From positions 49,403,501-49,467,500 of the forward strand of contig NC_080396.1 in assembly GCF_030265065.1 (NCBI RefSeq): DNA of 64,000 nt, in the 5' to 3' direction. Every line of letters starts with the position of its first letter. The stretch's first letter is position 1. A program made the position numbers and the translations under genes. Below the pieces are notes generated by a model. That model worked only from the letters and a program-made list of their open reading frames with translations, was not told where the DNA came from and made no database searches. Shown piece by piece: positions 51,731 through 62,647 of this stretch. The DNA comes from Corythoichthys intestinalis (lineage: Eukaryota; Chordata; Actinopteri; Syngnathiformes; Syngnathidae).

Positions 51731-52790
51731 TTTTTTCAGACTATAATCTGCACCATCAATGAAAAAGTATATTTTTATACATAAGTGCATCTGATTGTAA
51801 GGCACATTAATGCATCACTGTAATGCGTGTCATTTGTATTTTATATTTTAAAATTCGGAGTATTTATTGTTGAAAAAATGTTCATTCACTTTATTCACTC
51901 CCACTACAAATAGATTTGACTTTTTTATTATTGTTTATATTGGCAAACTAATTTGAATTCAGAGCAGAAGGATGAAAGGAGATACATGTTTGGATGACTA
52001 TCATGCCAATGGCAGCTAGTGAGTTAATTTATGTATCATTTGTTTTATTTATGGGTTTGACAAATAACAAATGTATGTTTTGAGCACTTTACTGGAGCAG
52101 TATAATACACTTACGCTCCAACAAAATAGGTCTGAGGTCATTACATGATCATTCTGGTTTATGCGTAATGTCAATTTATGGAGAAAAATAAAGGACCTCC
52201 CCCCATGGAGACTCCTATTTCTGCTGGGGGACTTTAATTCTCACATGGGCAATGACAGTGAGACTTGGAGGGATGTGATTGGGAGGAAACCCCCCCCCCC
52301 CCCCCCCCCCCGATCAGTACAAAAGCCGTGTACGATTATTGAACTTCTGCAGGTCATGACCGAAACAACAAGATCTTGGCTACAAAAGGCCGAAACGACT
52401 TTCCTCCGCAGAGTGTCTGAGCTCTTCTATAAAGATAGGGTAAGAAGCTCAGTCATCCAGGAGGGGCTCGGAGTAGAGCCGCTGCTCCTCCGTATTGAGA
52501 GCAGCCAGATGAGGTAGTTTGGGTATCTGATTAGGATGACTCCTGGACGCCTTCCTAGTGAGGTGTTCCGTGCAAGTCACACTGGGACGAGGCCTCATGC
52601 TCCACCCAGAAAACACTGGAGAGACTATGTCTCTCGGATGGTCTGAAAACGCCTAGCAACCTTCTTCAAAGAATTGGGCGAAGTGGCTGGGTGTCTGGGG
52701 TTTCCTGCCAGACCTCGGATAAGTGGGAGAAATTGGATGGATATAGGATTTGAAGTGCACCTTATAGTTAAAAAAATATGGAATGTGACT
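51731..52790. mobile_element. Mariner-like MITE ends around an inserted LINE
   Basis: The left end has TTTTTTCAGACTATAATCTG and the right end GTGCACCTTATAG followed by AAAAAAATATGG, which are diverged inverted forms of the family also seen at 60290-62430. The borders are soft. A truncated LINE (about 52160-52756) sits inside. The outer part also shares TTACTGGAGCAGTATAATAC with the 60290-62430 element, supporting one family. Confidence 0.5.
52160..52756 (+). mobile_element. Truncated, internally deleted LINE
   Basis: A first piece encodes LLFLLGDFNSHMGNDSETW, an endonuclease motif of fish LINEs. It runs into a poly-C tract (52289-52312). A second piece encodes RSWLQKAETTFLRRVSELF and, after a stop, GYLIRMTPGRLPSEVFRAS and WRDYVSRM, the C-terminal end of the same type of protein. 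The reverse transcriptase core between them is gone. The copy is not functional. Confidence 0.75.
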
Positions 52791-53016
52791 AACTGGCAAC
52801 CAGTCCATTGTTTGTCTGCATGCACCTTTTTGTAAAATTTTTGTGGACCGGAGAATTCCTTGCCCCAAGCCACCCATGATTGACAGCTCAAGAGGGTTGG
52901 GCCCTGCTCAAAGAGGAAGCGTGTACGTGTGTGTTAGTTTAATATCCAAACAGGAAAACAGGAAGTCACTGAAAAGACAAGGTGAGCTGATCTTTGAGCC
53001 CAGATAGCTGACAGTT

Positions 53017-53619
53017 GCCACGTTTACATGGAGCCAAATATTCCAATTACAATCGGAATATTTGTTCAAACCGAATAAATGTGTTCCATATAAACACCTC
53101 ATTCGGAATGAACAGGCCCAAACCGAATGGAATTTCATTCCGATTCACAGGGGTGGAATATTCCTTTTCCCAAACCGATTAGAAGTAAAATTATATCATG
53201 TAAACAGGGAAGCGGAATGGTGGCAGGTTGCGTTCTTTCTGCACATGCTCCGTACTGACGTGGTGACGTCACTTGGTGACGTAAGTAACGTCACTTGCAA
53301 CATGGCTTCCAAGCACACGCACAGCGCACCCACACAACTTTTTAAATGAACGGCGTGTCATTCTGAAGTTTTGTTTCCACTCGAAAAGTTCAAACAGCAG
53401 CTGATCTGACGATCGATCTCCATGTTTTGCAACGTGACGCTTTGTTTTGATTAATCTGCGCATGTCAGACGGCAGTTGTCAAACGTCCTTTCGGAATAAA
53501 GGCAGTCACATGTAAACGCTGGATCGGAATAGATGAAGTGACATGTAAACAGTTGATGTGAAATTTCCATTCGGAATGATTTGAATCGGTATGAATAAAA
53601 GTCAGCATGTAAACGTGGC
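53017..53619. mobile_element. MITE with 14-bp inverted ends GCCACGTTTACATG
   Basis: The left end GCCACGTTTACATG has an exact complement CATGTAAACGTGGC at the right, and the interior repeats ATTCGGAAT, CCGAAT and GTAAAC words in both directions. The length is 603 bp. The sequence tgacag lies close to both ends but does not form a clean duplication. The superfamily is uncertain, perhaps PIF/Harbinger-like. A worn relative is at about 21226-23146. Confidence 0.75.
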
Positions 53620-53707
53620 TAGTGACAGACATGTACTTCTGGGTGAACACTCATACATGCTTACAAGACTTGTAAAAAAAAAAAAAAAAAACTTCTACAC
53701 ATATATA

Positions 53708-53996
53708 CGGGTAGTCCCCGGGTTACGACATACCCAACTTACGTGATTTTGACTTCACGACGCTGGCTTTCATCCTCCATTTTGTCTGCAGTCGTTTTTT
53801 GTTTTTTTTTAAATCGCGTAACATTGTCTCGTCTGTCTTTTTACGCTTTTTTTTTTTTTTACTTTATTAATATGACCCATAATACATGTTTTGGATAGTT
53901 ATTTTGAGATTTAGGGGTACTTAAAGGGTTAATTCCAATTTACGCAGAAATTCAGGTTATGATGCCAGCATAGGAACGGAACTCGGGGACCACCTG
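53708..53996. mobile_element. Small TA-flanked MITE
   Basis: The left end is CGGGTAGTCCCCGGGTTACG and the right end is the loose complement ACTCGGGGACCACCTG. TA borders both sides (53706-53707 and 53997-53998). 289 bp, AT-rich centre with T and A runs, non-coding. The TA borders point to the Tc1/mariner superfamily. Confidence 0.7.
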
Positions 53997-54029
53997 TACT
54001 TATATATAAGTTTATATAGATATTCACTC

Positions 54030-54150
54030 ATATCTGTAATTGGCTAGCAACCAGTTCAGCGTGTACCCCACCACCTGCCCACAGTTAGCCGGGATAGGCT
54101 TCAGCACCCCCGGGACTCTCATGAGAATAAGCTGTACAGAAGAACGGGGA
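54030..54150 (-). repeat. Fish interspersed repeat piece
   Basis: On the minus strand this reads GGTGCTGAAGCCTATCCCGG, then GGTGGGGTACACGCTGAAC and GGTTGCTAGCC, matching the 5' part of the 16659-16960 family. Confidence 0.65.
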
Positions 54151-55464
54151 AGGAAATATTTTTTTTAAAAAAAGAGGCAAGAGAGGGTTTTTTTTTGCAT
54201 CCAATTTAAAGGCCTGATTTTTATTTTCTTAGTTCTGTATTATCGACAATATTTCTATATAAAGTTTCTATATAGCCTATAGATATTATACAATATTACA
54301 TGATTGTAAAAAAAAACAATAAACATGACTCCCTTTATGATCCTGACACAAAGCAAGTGCTGCTAAAATACCAAAGAATTTTCTATATTAAAAAAACACA
54401 AAAATATCAGAAATATTCATGAAAAGTTCTAACCGCTCAGCGGGACAATGCGAAAGGAAATGTTTGTTAGCAGCCGGCTAGCATTAGTACAAAATTTACA
54501 AATGAACGCGTTTTTGTCGGACAGCTAACTGCTTGTTAACGAGTGGAGTAAACAAATGAAATGACAACCAACACAAGCGTTTGATCCCCAAAATATTTTT
54601 ACCAGCAACAGAATGGTGAAGAAAACTAAATCAACTGAAACGACAGTCTAAGTAGAAATCGGGACGCCTCTTGCCGTGACAGCTGGTTGGTCTTGTGGCT
54701 AGTTTTGTCTTAAGGCCTTTTCACACTTCTTTTTGCACAGTGCAGCAAGTCTTTGAAAAACCTATTGACTATGTACAGTATGTGGTGGTAAAAGGGCTGG
54801 TCCAATAGCAGAGGACTAGGCGGTGTGATTTTGTGCTATTTTTCCTGACTCACAAGTACTCACAAGTAACGGCATAAGGACAAAGGAGAAAACCTTAATA
54901 ATTGTGCTTTCTTAGGATTTCCCGAACTTCTAGACGCACGAAAATGGTCTTTCAAAATCCTCCCTGCTCAGTCTAAGTGATATATATCTATAAGTGAATC
55001 AAACTAACAAGTGCAAGTGTGAAAAGGCCTTTAGAGTGTTTGTTAATCAGACAACTGACACACAAGTACAGCATTCCTACTCATACCCATGGAAGTCCAG
55101 AAATTACAAAATGATCTAAAAAATGTCCAATCAAAAATATCATTAAAACAAATTTCAATTTACCTCCAAGTGGTACCTAACAAGTTTATGAGTTGTTAGC
55201 AACAACTCACAATCTGTTAAAATCCAAGCTAAACAAAACAGCAATGCTATAGCATCGTCACACTAATATACTGTAGCTAGGTGGACAGTGTATTTGTAAA
55301 GTGTTCACTTTTTCATTGAAAGACTTGGGAGACAAATCAGGGAGACATTACAGATGAAAACCTGCCTCAGAGTGCTTAAGATTTCAGAGTCGCAACTTTC
55401 CCAAAAGCTTTTTTTAATTGACATTATGGAGTGAGGTATGTAGAAATTAAAGGAAAAAAAAGAA

Positions 55465-55470
55465 TTTATT
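55465..55470 (-). terminator. tfe3: Possible tfe3 polyadenylation signal
   Basis: AATAAA on the minus strand, about 200 bp past the tfe3 stop codon. Such hexamers are frequent in this AT-rich sequence, so the assignment is weak. Confidence 0.3.
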
Positions 55471-55666
55471 CTATTTTGGGACTAGTCCTTCACATAAAAA
55501 ATGGAAAAAGTGAAGCACTTAGAATACTTTTCGGACCACCGTAGGTTTGAATAATCACTTTCATTGTTCAATGTACATTACATATACAGGAGGGGCAATA
55601 ACAAGGTTACCATAGTGACAGCGGGGATGGCGTAGTTACCACTGTGATACAGAAAACGTAGGTTGA

Positions 55667-58600
55667 TCAGAGGTCGTCATCCATGCTACTCGTCCTGCTG
55701 CTGCAGCGTGACGCCCCACATGACAACATGGGGTCTGCGCCACCCGCGGGTGACATCAGGCCACTGTCCTCCATCAGAATGTCTCCAAAGTCATCTAGCG
55801 CCGCGAAACCCGTGTCGTTTAACAGGTCTGAAGAGAAGCCATCGGTGCCACCATTAAGTTCATTCAGATCCGCCAAGCCGAGCATATCTGACGATGGCGT
55901 GACAGTGCCCTTGGTCGCCGTGGAGAGGAAGGCTCGCGAGTCGGTCGTGGCACTCTCCATACAAGAATAAGGAACGCCATGGAGGCTTGCCTGTAGTTCT
56001 AATTCCTGAAAGTAACAAACTTGTGAGCATTTGCGTAGTTGACCAACTACGTACAAGTATGCAGCGACGACCTGTATGCGCAGCATCAGAGTTCTGTTGG
56101 TGTGCTCCAATCTCTTGTGTCTTTCTTCCATGTCACGAGCTCGTTGTTGTTCCTTCTGAAGTCTTCGGATGTAATCCACCGAAGCCTTCAGGATGCTTCC
56201 TTTGTTCCACCTGGCATCCCTATCCAATCAAAGCCCTGTTAGAGCACGTGATACGACGAGCGATGATCAATGAGATCTGCACGTGAATGTGTTCACTGAC
56301 GGGTCGGGCGTCTTGGGGACGAGCGCGCCTAGTTCTTTGATGCGGTCATTGATGTTGAAGCGTCGTCGCCTCTCGACTGGAAAACAAAAACTGCTATTTA
56401 ACTAGCTGGTCAACTAGATTTAGGACCTTGTTAGTCTGAAACTCACTGAGGTTGTGATTGTCCTTCTTCTGCCGCTCCTTCATCAGTGTTTTGGCATCAA
56501 CTTCTGCTGCAACATTAACATCATCAATAATATTATTGTTGTGTATACTTCCTGCTTTAAATTGTGACTAGGTGAAAATGCAAAAAACAAATCAAAACCC
56601 AAGATTATTACACAACAGTTTGATGATTTTAAATCAGTGTTGTATGTATTTCATTTTTTTATGTCTTTCTGGAATTGACTTTATTTCTCATAAACTTTAA
56701 ACAGTTTTTTTTCAACAAACGTTTTCCCAGAGTTAAATCTGTGGAAGTTGACATCGCTATTTTCATTTGTTTTTTACATCTCTACTTTGCCTATTTCCAC
56801 AGAAGAAAAGATTTTTTGGACATGAGAGGTCGAGTTTCACTCAACAGGAAGTAAGAAGTGATGACCATGTCAAATTCTTGCCTAGGGAAGCATTTGTGCT
56901 GACTTATCAAAGTCAAGGAAATGCAGTTTCTGTACCAGTAAAGGAATGGGGAGAGTTTAAACTTTGTCAACAGCCAATCAGCTGCATGATTTACTCTATC
57001 AAACTATGAATCAATTTTTTGAAAGCTGAAGAAACAATTGGCTCGTTCTGTTCTGTAATAAGCCCATTAAAGCATTTAAAAGTAGCGTTTGTTATATCAA
57101 TTTAGCTGTTTTTAGTAGGCGAAATAATTATACATAAATTATATACTGTGTAGTTCAAATAAAAAATAAAAATTATTATCTTGTCACCAAAAGAATAAAA
57201 ACATAAAACTGCACATTATTCAATAACACAGCATATTTTGTATATTTATCTTATGAAGCAATCCATTGATTTTCTAATCTCATCTCGAAGAATGACCCAA
57301 CTGTCCATGGCAGGGGTAGCCAACCCTGGTCCTCAAGAGCCGCCATCCAGCCTGTTTTCCATGTCTCCCTCCTCCAACACACCTGAATCAAACTATCAGG
57401 ACTGTTATCAGGCAACTGCAGAGCTTGCTGATGAGCTGATCATTTGATTCAGGTGTGTTGGCGGAGGGAGACATGGAAAACAAGCTGGATTGCGGCTCTC
57501 GAGGACCAGGGTTGGCCACGCCTGGTCCATGGAAACAGCAAAGGACAGCAACTCACTGTTTGGCTCCTGTTTGACTGTGAGCAGATCAGCAGGGCAGCTG
57601 TTGCTAATGGTGACAGACGGCGTGGTTTTTCCGCCACTCTCTCCATAGACATCCACCATGTTTCCCGTCGCTGCCACCGGCAGCTGGAACGACCAATCAG
57701 AACACATAGGCCACCACCGTGAGCTTTAAAAAGTTTAAAAAGTCCAAGACAGTCAACGAGTGACACAAACCCCATGTCGACAATTCTAACATTAATTCCA
57801 CAATCTAATCCTGCAAGCAGTAAAACTAATCTGTGCAAACACTTTACCTTTTGACTTTGACATGATGGTGCGTGAAACTAGCCAGCCTAGTTTCCAAATC
57901 ATTAGCTGAGGAACGTGGTGTGGTGCTGCTTATGTCACCCAATGCCATTGTTTTGCAACAGTAGGATTGAATAGCAGAAGGACTCACTAAAATAAGTTTT
58001 TTAAGAAATTAGCAGATTACAATCACTCCAGAAATACAGGTATAGCTAAACAAACCTTTAAAAAGTAATTTTTCTATTGCCGCACTCAAATCAAGGTTAA
58101 GTTAAAACTCTTCTAGAGCTAAACAAACATGTGATGCTAAAGGCTAAGCTCATAAAATCAATAACTGACAGAAAACCTTCCATGAATTCTCAAATAAAGT
58201 AAGAGTCGGCTTCAGCGACTTCTGCTTTCCTTACTCATGGATCAAAGTTCAAATAAAAATTAACTTTGGTTAAAAGCAGAATAAGAATGTCTCCTTTGTG
58301 TGAACTACAAGAACAATGTTACCTCCGCTTTAAGTCTCCTCTTGTCATGTTCCTGCAAGAAAACTAAAATTCTCATTGCGTAGCATCAACATACGCACAC
58401 AACTTGCAAACGTCCACTGTCCCGAGACACATAGGCATTCACACGAGTAAAGCAGCTGGACTGATTTTGTCTGTTTCTCTTCAGTGACGTTTAAAAAACA
58501 AACAAAAAAACTGCCCTTTATAAGAAAGCCCTAATACTTCCCTCAGCAGCAGGAAGAGGAGGGCGTGAGATCTGTGTAAGCAGCAAAAGAGAAGAAAGGA

Positions 58601-60309
58601 GGCAGAAAAATGCTGCCTCATCGATTTTTTCCTGCTTCGTCTTTATAATCTCACTCTCACACACATACAGAAAACAGTGAGAGGAGTGAGCAGGGAGTTA
58701 CCGTGGTGGCGAGCTGATTCCTCGAGTCAAGCAGCGTCAAAAAGTCATCACTCAGGCTGGACTCTAGGCTGATGATGTCATCAATAACCGTTTCTTCCAT
58801 CTGAAATACCCAATCAGAGCATATTTTCACTCTTTGTTGTTTCAATAGCTGTGTGTGGACTGTTGACTTCTCAGAGTAACTGACATGAAAGACATCCACG
58901 TACACTTTTTAGCTACATATGCACGTTATACTGTATTTGTAGTGGGGCCCAGGTGCCCAGAAGACCGTTAACAGGTGTGAAATCTTGCTTTCTGCCATGA
59001 ATAGGAAGGAGGAGCACCAATTAATTAAAATGGACATTTTAAATTCGGTAGATCAAACTGAAATCCAAACATAATTAACTGTGTAATGATAAATAGAAAC
59101 TGTATTAGTATACATACTTAATAGTAACGGTAATGTATTTCAAAGACCAAGTCTGTGTGTGGTATTACAGGGTTTCTGCAGGTTTCCTCAGGTTAAATTT
59201 AAAACTTTTAAAAACCTAATTCAGACCATTTTTTAAAAACCTGATACCCACTTCACAGCCATATCGACAAAAATTAACACATTTTTCTATTTTTCGAAAG
59301 TGGAAGTGTGGAATGCTTGCAGGATGTAAGAATGCAGCATATTGAATAAGCGGGGGCCTAGCTGGTTAGTGTTAGCTGCTGCTGCTTTGCTTACATTAGC
59401 AGCTTGTTGGCTGGCTTTAGCTTCTGTCTCTTCAGGCTCGTGAGCAGCTGGCTGGTTTAAACAGGCAGATGAAAAACGTCGGCAATGGAGGGAGTTTGTT
59501 TCTTTCCTCTCATGGAGGTTATGTGCTTGGATGATTTAGCATGGGACTCTAGCGCCTTCATGCCCATTGTACCCAGCTGAATTTTTTGCATACGATGCAA
59601 AAAGTCTCAAACACACTGCTAGCCTCTGGTTTGACCCAAAGGCAGGACGCCAGGACGGGATTAATAATTGTATCAATCGGAACGGGACGTGAATGAAAGT
59701 CAACGGGAGCGTGCAGGAGCAGGAGTGACAACGATCTGTATAATAATAGTGATATTTTTCAGCTGATCGCACAGCACACCATATTGAAGAAGCAGCCATA
59801 CTTGTAGATGTCTTTTAGTAAGCCAACGCTGTTTTGACTTGGGTTAGCAAAGCAGAAGAACTACACAATAAGCCATCATTGCTTGGAATCGACGATTTTG
59901 ACCCATGGCTGCGTTGTGTTCTCAATGATTGGCTCCTCCGCCCTGTTTATTTATTTAGGCTACATTTTTTAATCAAAATGACAAATGACACATTTGAGGA
60001 GAAATGAGACACAGACAAGTTACATAAAGTTTAAGACCCAGATATGAAAATTCAATACTTTTTCTGGTATTATTTCCATTTACATAAATTCAATGCTTTT
60101 AAGACTTTTTAGGACCCTGAGGGAACCCTGAGTATTAAATTCAGATATCTACACTTACAAATGATCGTCTAAATAATTTTTGCAGCTAGTCATAGGCTGC
60201 ACATATCTGTAGAAAAGCAACATATATGTAGGGAAAAAAATGAGATACACAGTTGGTGAGTTTGCAGAAAGTGAATTACAAAAATGTAGGGGATAGCATC
60301 ATACTTAAA

Positions 60310-60340
<31 letters not shown>

Positions 60341-62647
60341 TTGCATATAAGGCACACTTAAAATTTCCCAAAAATTGACAGTGCACTTTATAATCCAGTG
60401 CGCCATATGTGTGAATTCTGGTTGTTGTTAATGACCTCAAACCTACTTTATTGGAGCATAACTGCATTATACTGCCCCATTAAAGTGCTTAAGACATATT
60501 TACCATTCATCAAACCCATGAATAAAAATAAGAAAATACTAAATTAATGAATTTAAAAACTAGAAATTATAAAAAAGTTAAAGAACAAATGACAAATGTA
60601 TTCAATTTGATGCACCTTAGAATCAGCAGTGTTGTCACGAACACGTTACTAAGTAAGACGTTACTGTAATATGTTAACTTTTTTTCTGTAACGAGCAATC
60701 TAACGCATTCATTTTTCCACACCAGTAATCTGATTAGTTTCCTTAGTTAGAGGTTGTGCATTACTATTTTGTTATTGCCTCATAACGTATGTAGAATGAA
60801 GATTACTGCAGTCACGTACGAAGTTAATTTTGAATAGAAATGTTGCACTTGAGTTTGGGAGTGACATCACATGTCACGTTTTATCATCGGAGGGCAAAAA
60901 AAAAAACGGGTTACATGTATTATCATGCTGCGTGAGCGCTGAGAGTCTGTGTCCAACACAACATAGCCTAGCTACCTTGTCAGGACGCGAACAATGAAAG
61001 AAGCAGGAGATATACCACGAAGAGCTGCATTCGCTCACAGGAAATACAGCCATTACTTCACATTTTTGTCCAGTAAAGATGACAAAAATATCTCCGTGCG
61101 CTGCAAACTTTGCGCCAGCTCAAAAACACTGTCGACCGCTAAAAACTCCACATCCAATTCAAGGATTCAAAAACTGTTGATGACCCTGAAACAAAAGTCA
61201 AAAGTTTGGACACACCTCATCGTTTGTGCGTTTTCTATATTTTCACTACTATTTACATTGTAAATTCTCACTGAAGACACCAAAACTATGAACGAACATG
61301 TGAAATTATGTATACTGCAAAAACGGGGAAATAACTGAAAACATGTTTTATATTCTACTTTCTTCAAAGTATCCACTCTTGCTTTTATTACTTTTTTGCA
61401 CACTTTTAGCACTCTTTCGATGAGCTTTAAGATATAGACACCTAAAAAGGTTTTCACTTTACAGGTATGGCTTATCAGGGTTAGTGAGTGGAATTTGTTG
61501 CCTTTTCAATGGGGTTGTGACTTGTGGCCATCATTTGTATTGCGTAAATGAGGTGTGTCCAAACTTTTGGCCTGTACTGTATAAAAATACATCTTTACAC
61601 TGTTCGTGTTCAATCCTCGGTTCAAGCTCAGTTGTTGTTGAAGTTTTTGAAAGCTTAGGTTTAAAGAAATTCTTAATATCCATCTTGCCTCCTCAGCTGT
61701 AGTTTTGGCTAAGCAAAGCAAAGGACTGTCTCTAAGGTGCTGGTCACATGATCTGTTCGAAAAATAAGTTGGACCAATTATGAAATACTTTAGAGGATTC
61801 TTGTTCATTTCATTCATTTTTGTTGTTTGCTTTATTGCTTTATAACTTTTATGGACAACATTTTAACGGCTAGGTGTATTTTTTAAAGGGGAAGTTCAGA
61901 AGTTTTTACTTTAGGCTTAATCTTTGAGATAGCTGGGGTTCAATTAGTCGTTGGGAGTTCAACAAATTCTATGTGGTTTGTCAGTTATTTGTTAGTTTCA
62001 GGGCTCTGGAGTGGCTAAGCTAGCGCGAGTCAATGCTGGTTGAAATCAACTCCATCGACTAAGTAACCCCCCGATAACTCGAAGATTAAACCTTAAGTGA
62101 AAAATTCTGATTTTCCCCTTTAAATTCAATTATTGGAAAGTCAATTACATGCGATGAAATTTTTCTGTTGTCATTCTTCTATTGAGGCAGCAAAGCAGAA
62201 AAATTGTTAAAATAAAACCGATATATTACTTTTAAAGTAACTTGGTTCCTTTGATAATAAAGTAATCAGTAAAATAGATTACTTTTTGGAGGTGTAATCA
62301 GTAGTTAAATTACTTTTTCAAGTAATCTGTGACAACACTGATAAACAGGTGCATGTGATATATGACAATCTCATTAATTGCTTGTGAGTTTTATAATACA
62401 TTGCGCCTTATACTCTGAAAAATCCGGTAACGTGCTGACGAATGAGCTCAAACACAAACAATTAACTCAGCATTACCTCCAATTTAGGGCTGCTAAGAGC
62501 ATGCTGGTTACTGGGGGAGGAGATCGACGACGTTCCGGAAGCATTATGACTGGCGGGCCTGACCGAGGTGGAAAGGTACCGTCGGACCTGTTGCTTCTGC
62601 GCCTGTTGGATGTGGTACCTCGTTGGATTTTCCAGGTGGGTCTGCAC
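55667..62647 (-). CDS. tfe3: MiT/TFE bHLH-leucine zipper factor, probably tfe3; 5' exons outside window
   Basis: Seven exons in transcript order: 62647-62477, 58800-58702, 57683-57557, 56506-56447, 56376-56301, 56219-56072, 56005-55667. Phases agree; 1020 bp, 339 aa to the stop. The first visible exon has the family-wide [20 protein letters not shown]. The second is the acidic activation segment ([12 protein letters not shown]). The third has [11 protein letters not shown] and VKQEP, a sumoylation-type site. Then come the basic region ([18 protein letters not shown]), helix-loop-helix ([29 protein letters not shown]), the zipper, and a C-terminal tail ending [11 protein letters not shown]. 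These factors bind E-boxes/CLEAR sites and drive lysosome, autophagy and metabolic genes under mTORC1 control. TFEB is unlikely from the zipper and activation segment; MITF lacks its usual extra exon here; linkage with magix favours tfe3. A TFEC or MITF copy remains possible. Confidence 0.85.
57311..57524. mobile_element. hAT-type MITE, perfect 8-bp target duplication
   Basis: The ends are CAGGGGTAGCCAACCCTGG and the complement CCAGGGTTGGCCACGCCTG. Both flanks are exactly gtccatgg (57303-57310 and 57525-57532). The 214-bp interior is itself palindromic around TGATGAGCTGATCA and closely matches the copy at 643-855. It lies 33 bp from the tfe3 exon 57557-57683. Confidence 0.93.
59168..60130. 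mobile_element. hAT-like element, about 960 bp
   Basis: The left end CAGGGTTTCTGCAGG and the right end CCCTGAGGGAACCCTG are inverted. Shared inner words near the tips include AAAACTTTTAAAAACC and TTTTAAGACTTTTTAGGACC. The word gtatta sits just outside both ends. The centre (59340-59930) is ordinary AT-rich sequence with no transposase. Confidence 0.65.
60994..61190 (+). pseudogene. BED zinc-finger fragment of a hAT transposase
   Basis: The frame starts [20 protein letters not shown] and continues with [20 protein letters not shown], then a TAKNSTSNS stretch. The two cysteines of the BED finger are there. The histidine half is lost where the Tc1-like MITE begins. The catalytic domain is absent. 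This is the N-terminus of a transposase of the ZBED type. Confidence 0.8.
61189..61579. mobile_element. Tc1-like MITE inserted in the hAT transposase gene
   Basis: The right end TGAGGTGTGTCCAAACTTTTGG is at most a few bases from CCTGTACTGT, with TA at 61580-61581. The left end CAAAAGTTTGGACACACCTCA is the complement but its outermost bases have decayed. The interior carries no transposase. This is the innermost and youngest level of the nest. Confidence 0.75.

Larger units (their letters stand above)
51502..55666. other. Convergent intergenic region between the mdfi-like gene and tfe3
   Basis: This holds both 3' UTRs and four repeats: a mariner-like composite with a LINE inside (51731-52790), an inverted-end MITE (53017-53619), a small MITE (53708-53996) and a fish interspersed repeat (54030-54150, minus). 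The 54200-55660 part has no recognised repeat and probably includes the tfe3 3' UTR. Confidence 0.5.
60627..62340. mobile_element. hAT element nested in the outer MITE
   Basis: The ends are CAGTGTTGTCAC and its exact complement GTGACAACACTG. Flanks agaatcag (60619-60626) and ataaacag (62341-62348) agree at 6 of 8. Subterminal sequence is full of GTTACT and AGTAATC words, usual for this hAT family. It keeps part of a transposase gene (60994-61190) and is itself split by a Tc1-like MITE at about 61189-61579. Confidence 0.85.
60290..62430. mobile_element. Outer mariner-like MITE of a three-level nest
   Basis: The left side has an (AT)n run (60318-60342) followed by GCATATAAGGCACACTT; the right side ends GCGCCTTATACTCTG and AAAAATCCGGTAA. 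These are inverted and related to the 3436-4450 ends. The hAT at 60627-62340 lies inside. The borders are approximate. Confidence 0.5.
58801..62476. other. tfe3 intron with nested repeats
   Basis: This 3.7-kb intron separates the exon with the acidic activation segment from the upstream exon. Most of it is mobile DNA: a hAT element at about 59168-60130 and a three-level nest at 60290-62430. I looked for a MITF-type extra exon and saw none. Confidence 0.6.

Noticed and set aside
55667-62647. tfeb as the identity of the bHLH-zip gene, suggested by the mdfi-like neighbour
   Set aside because: The activation segment [11 protein letters not shown], the zipper [17 protein letters not shown] and the SCPADLL region follow the MITF/TFE3/TFEC pattern; TFEB has a distinct sequence in these places. 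The linkage with magix also favours tfe3.
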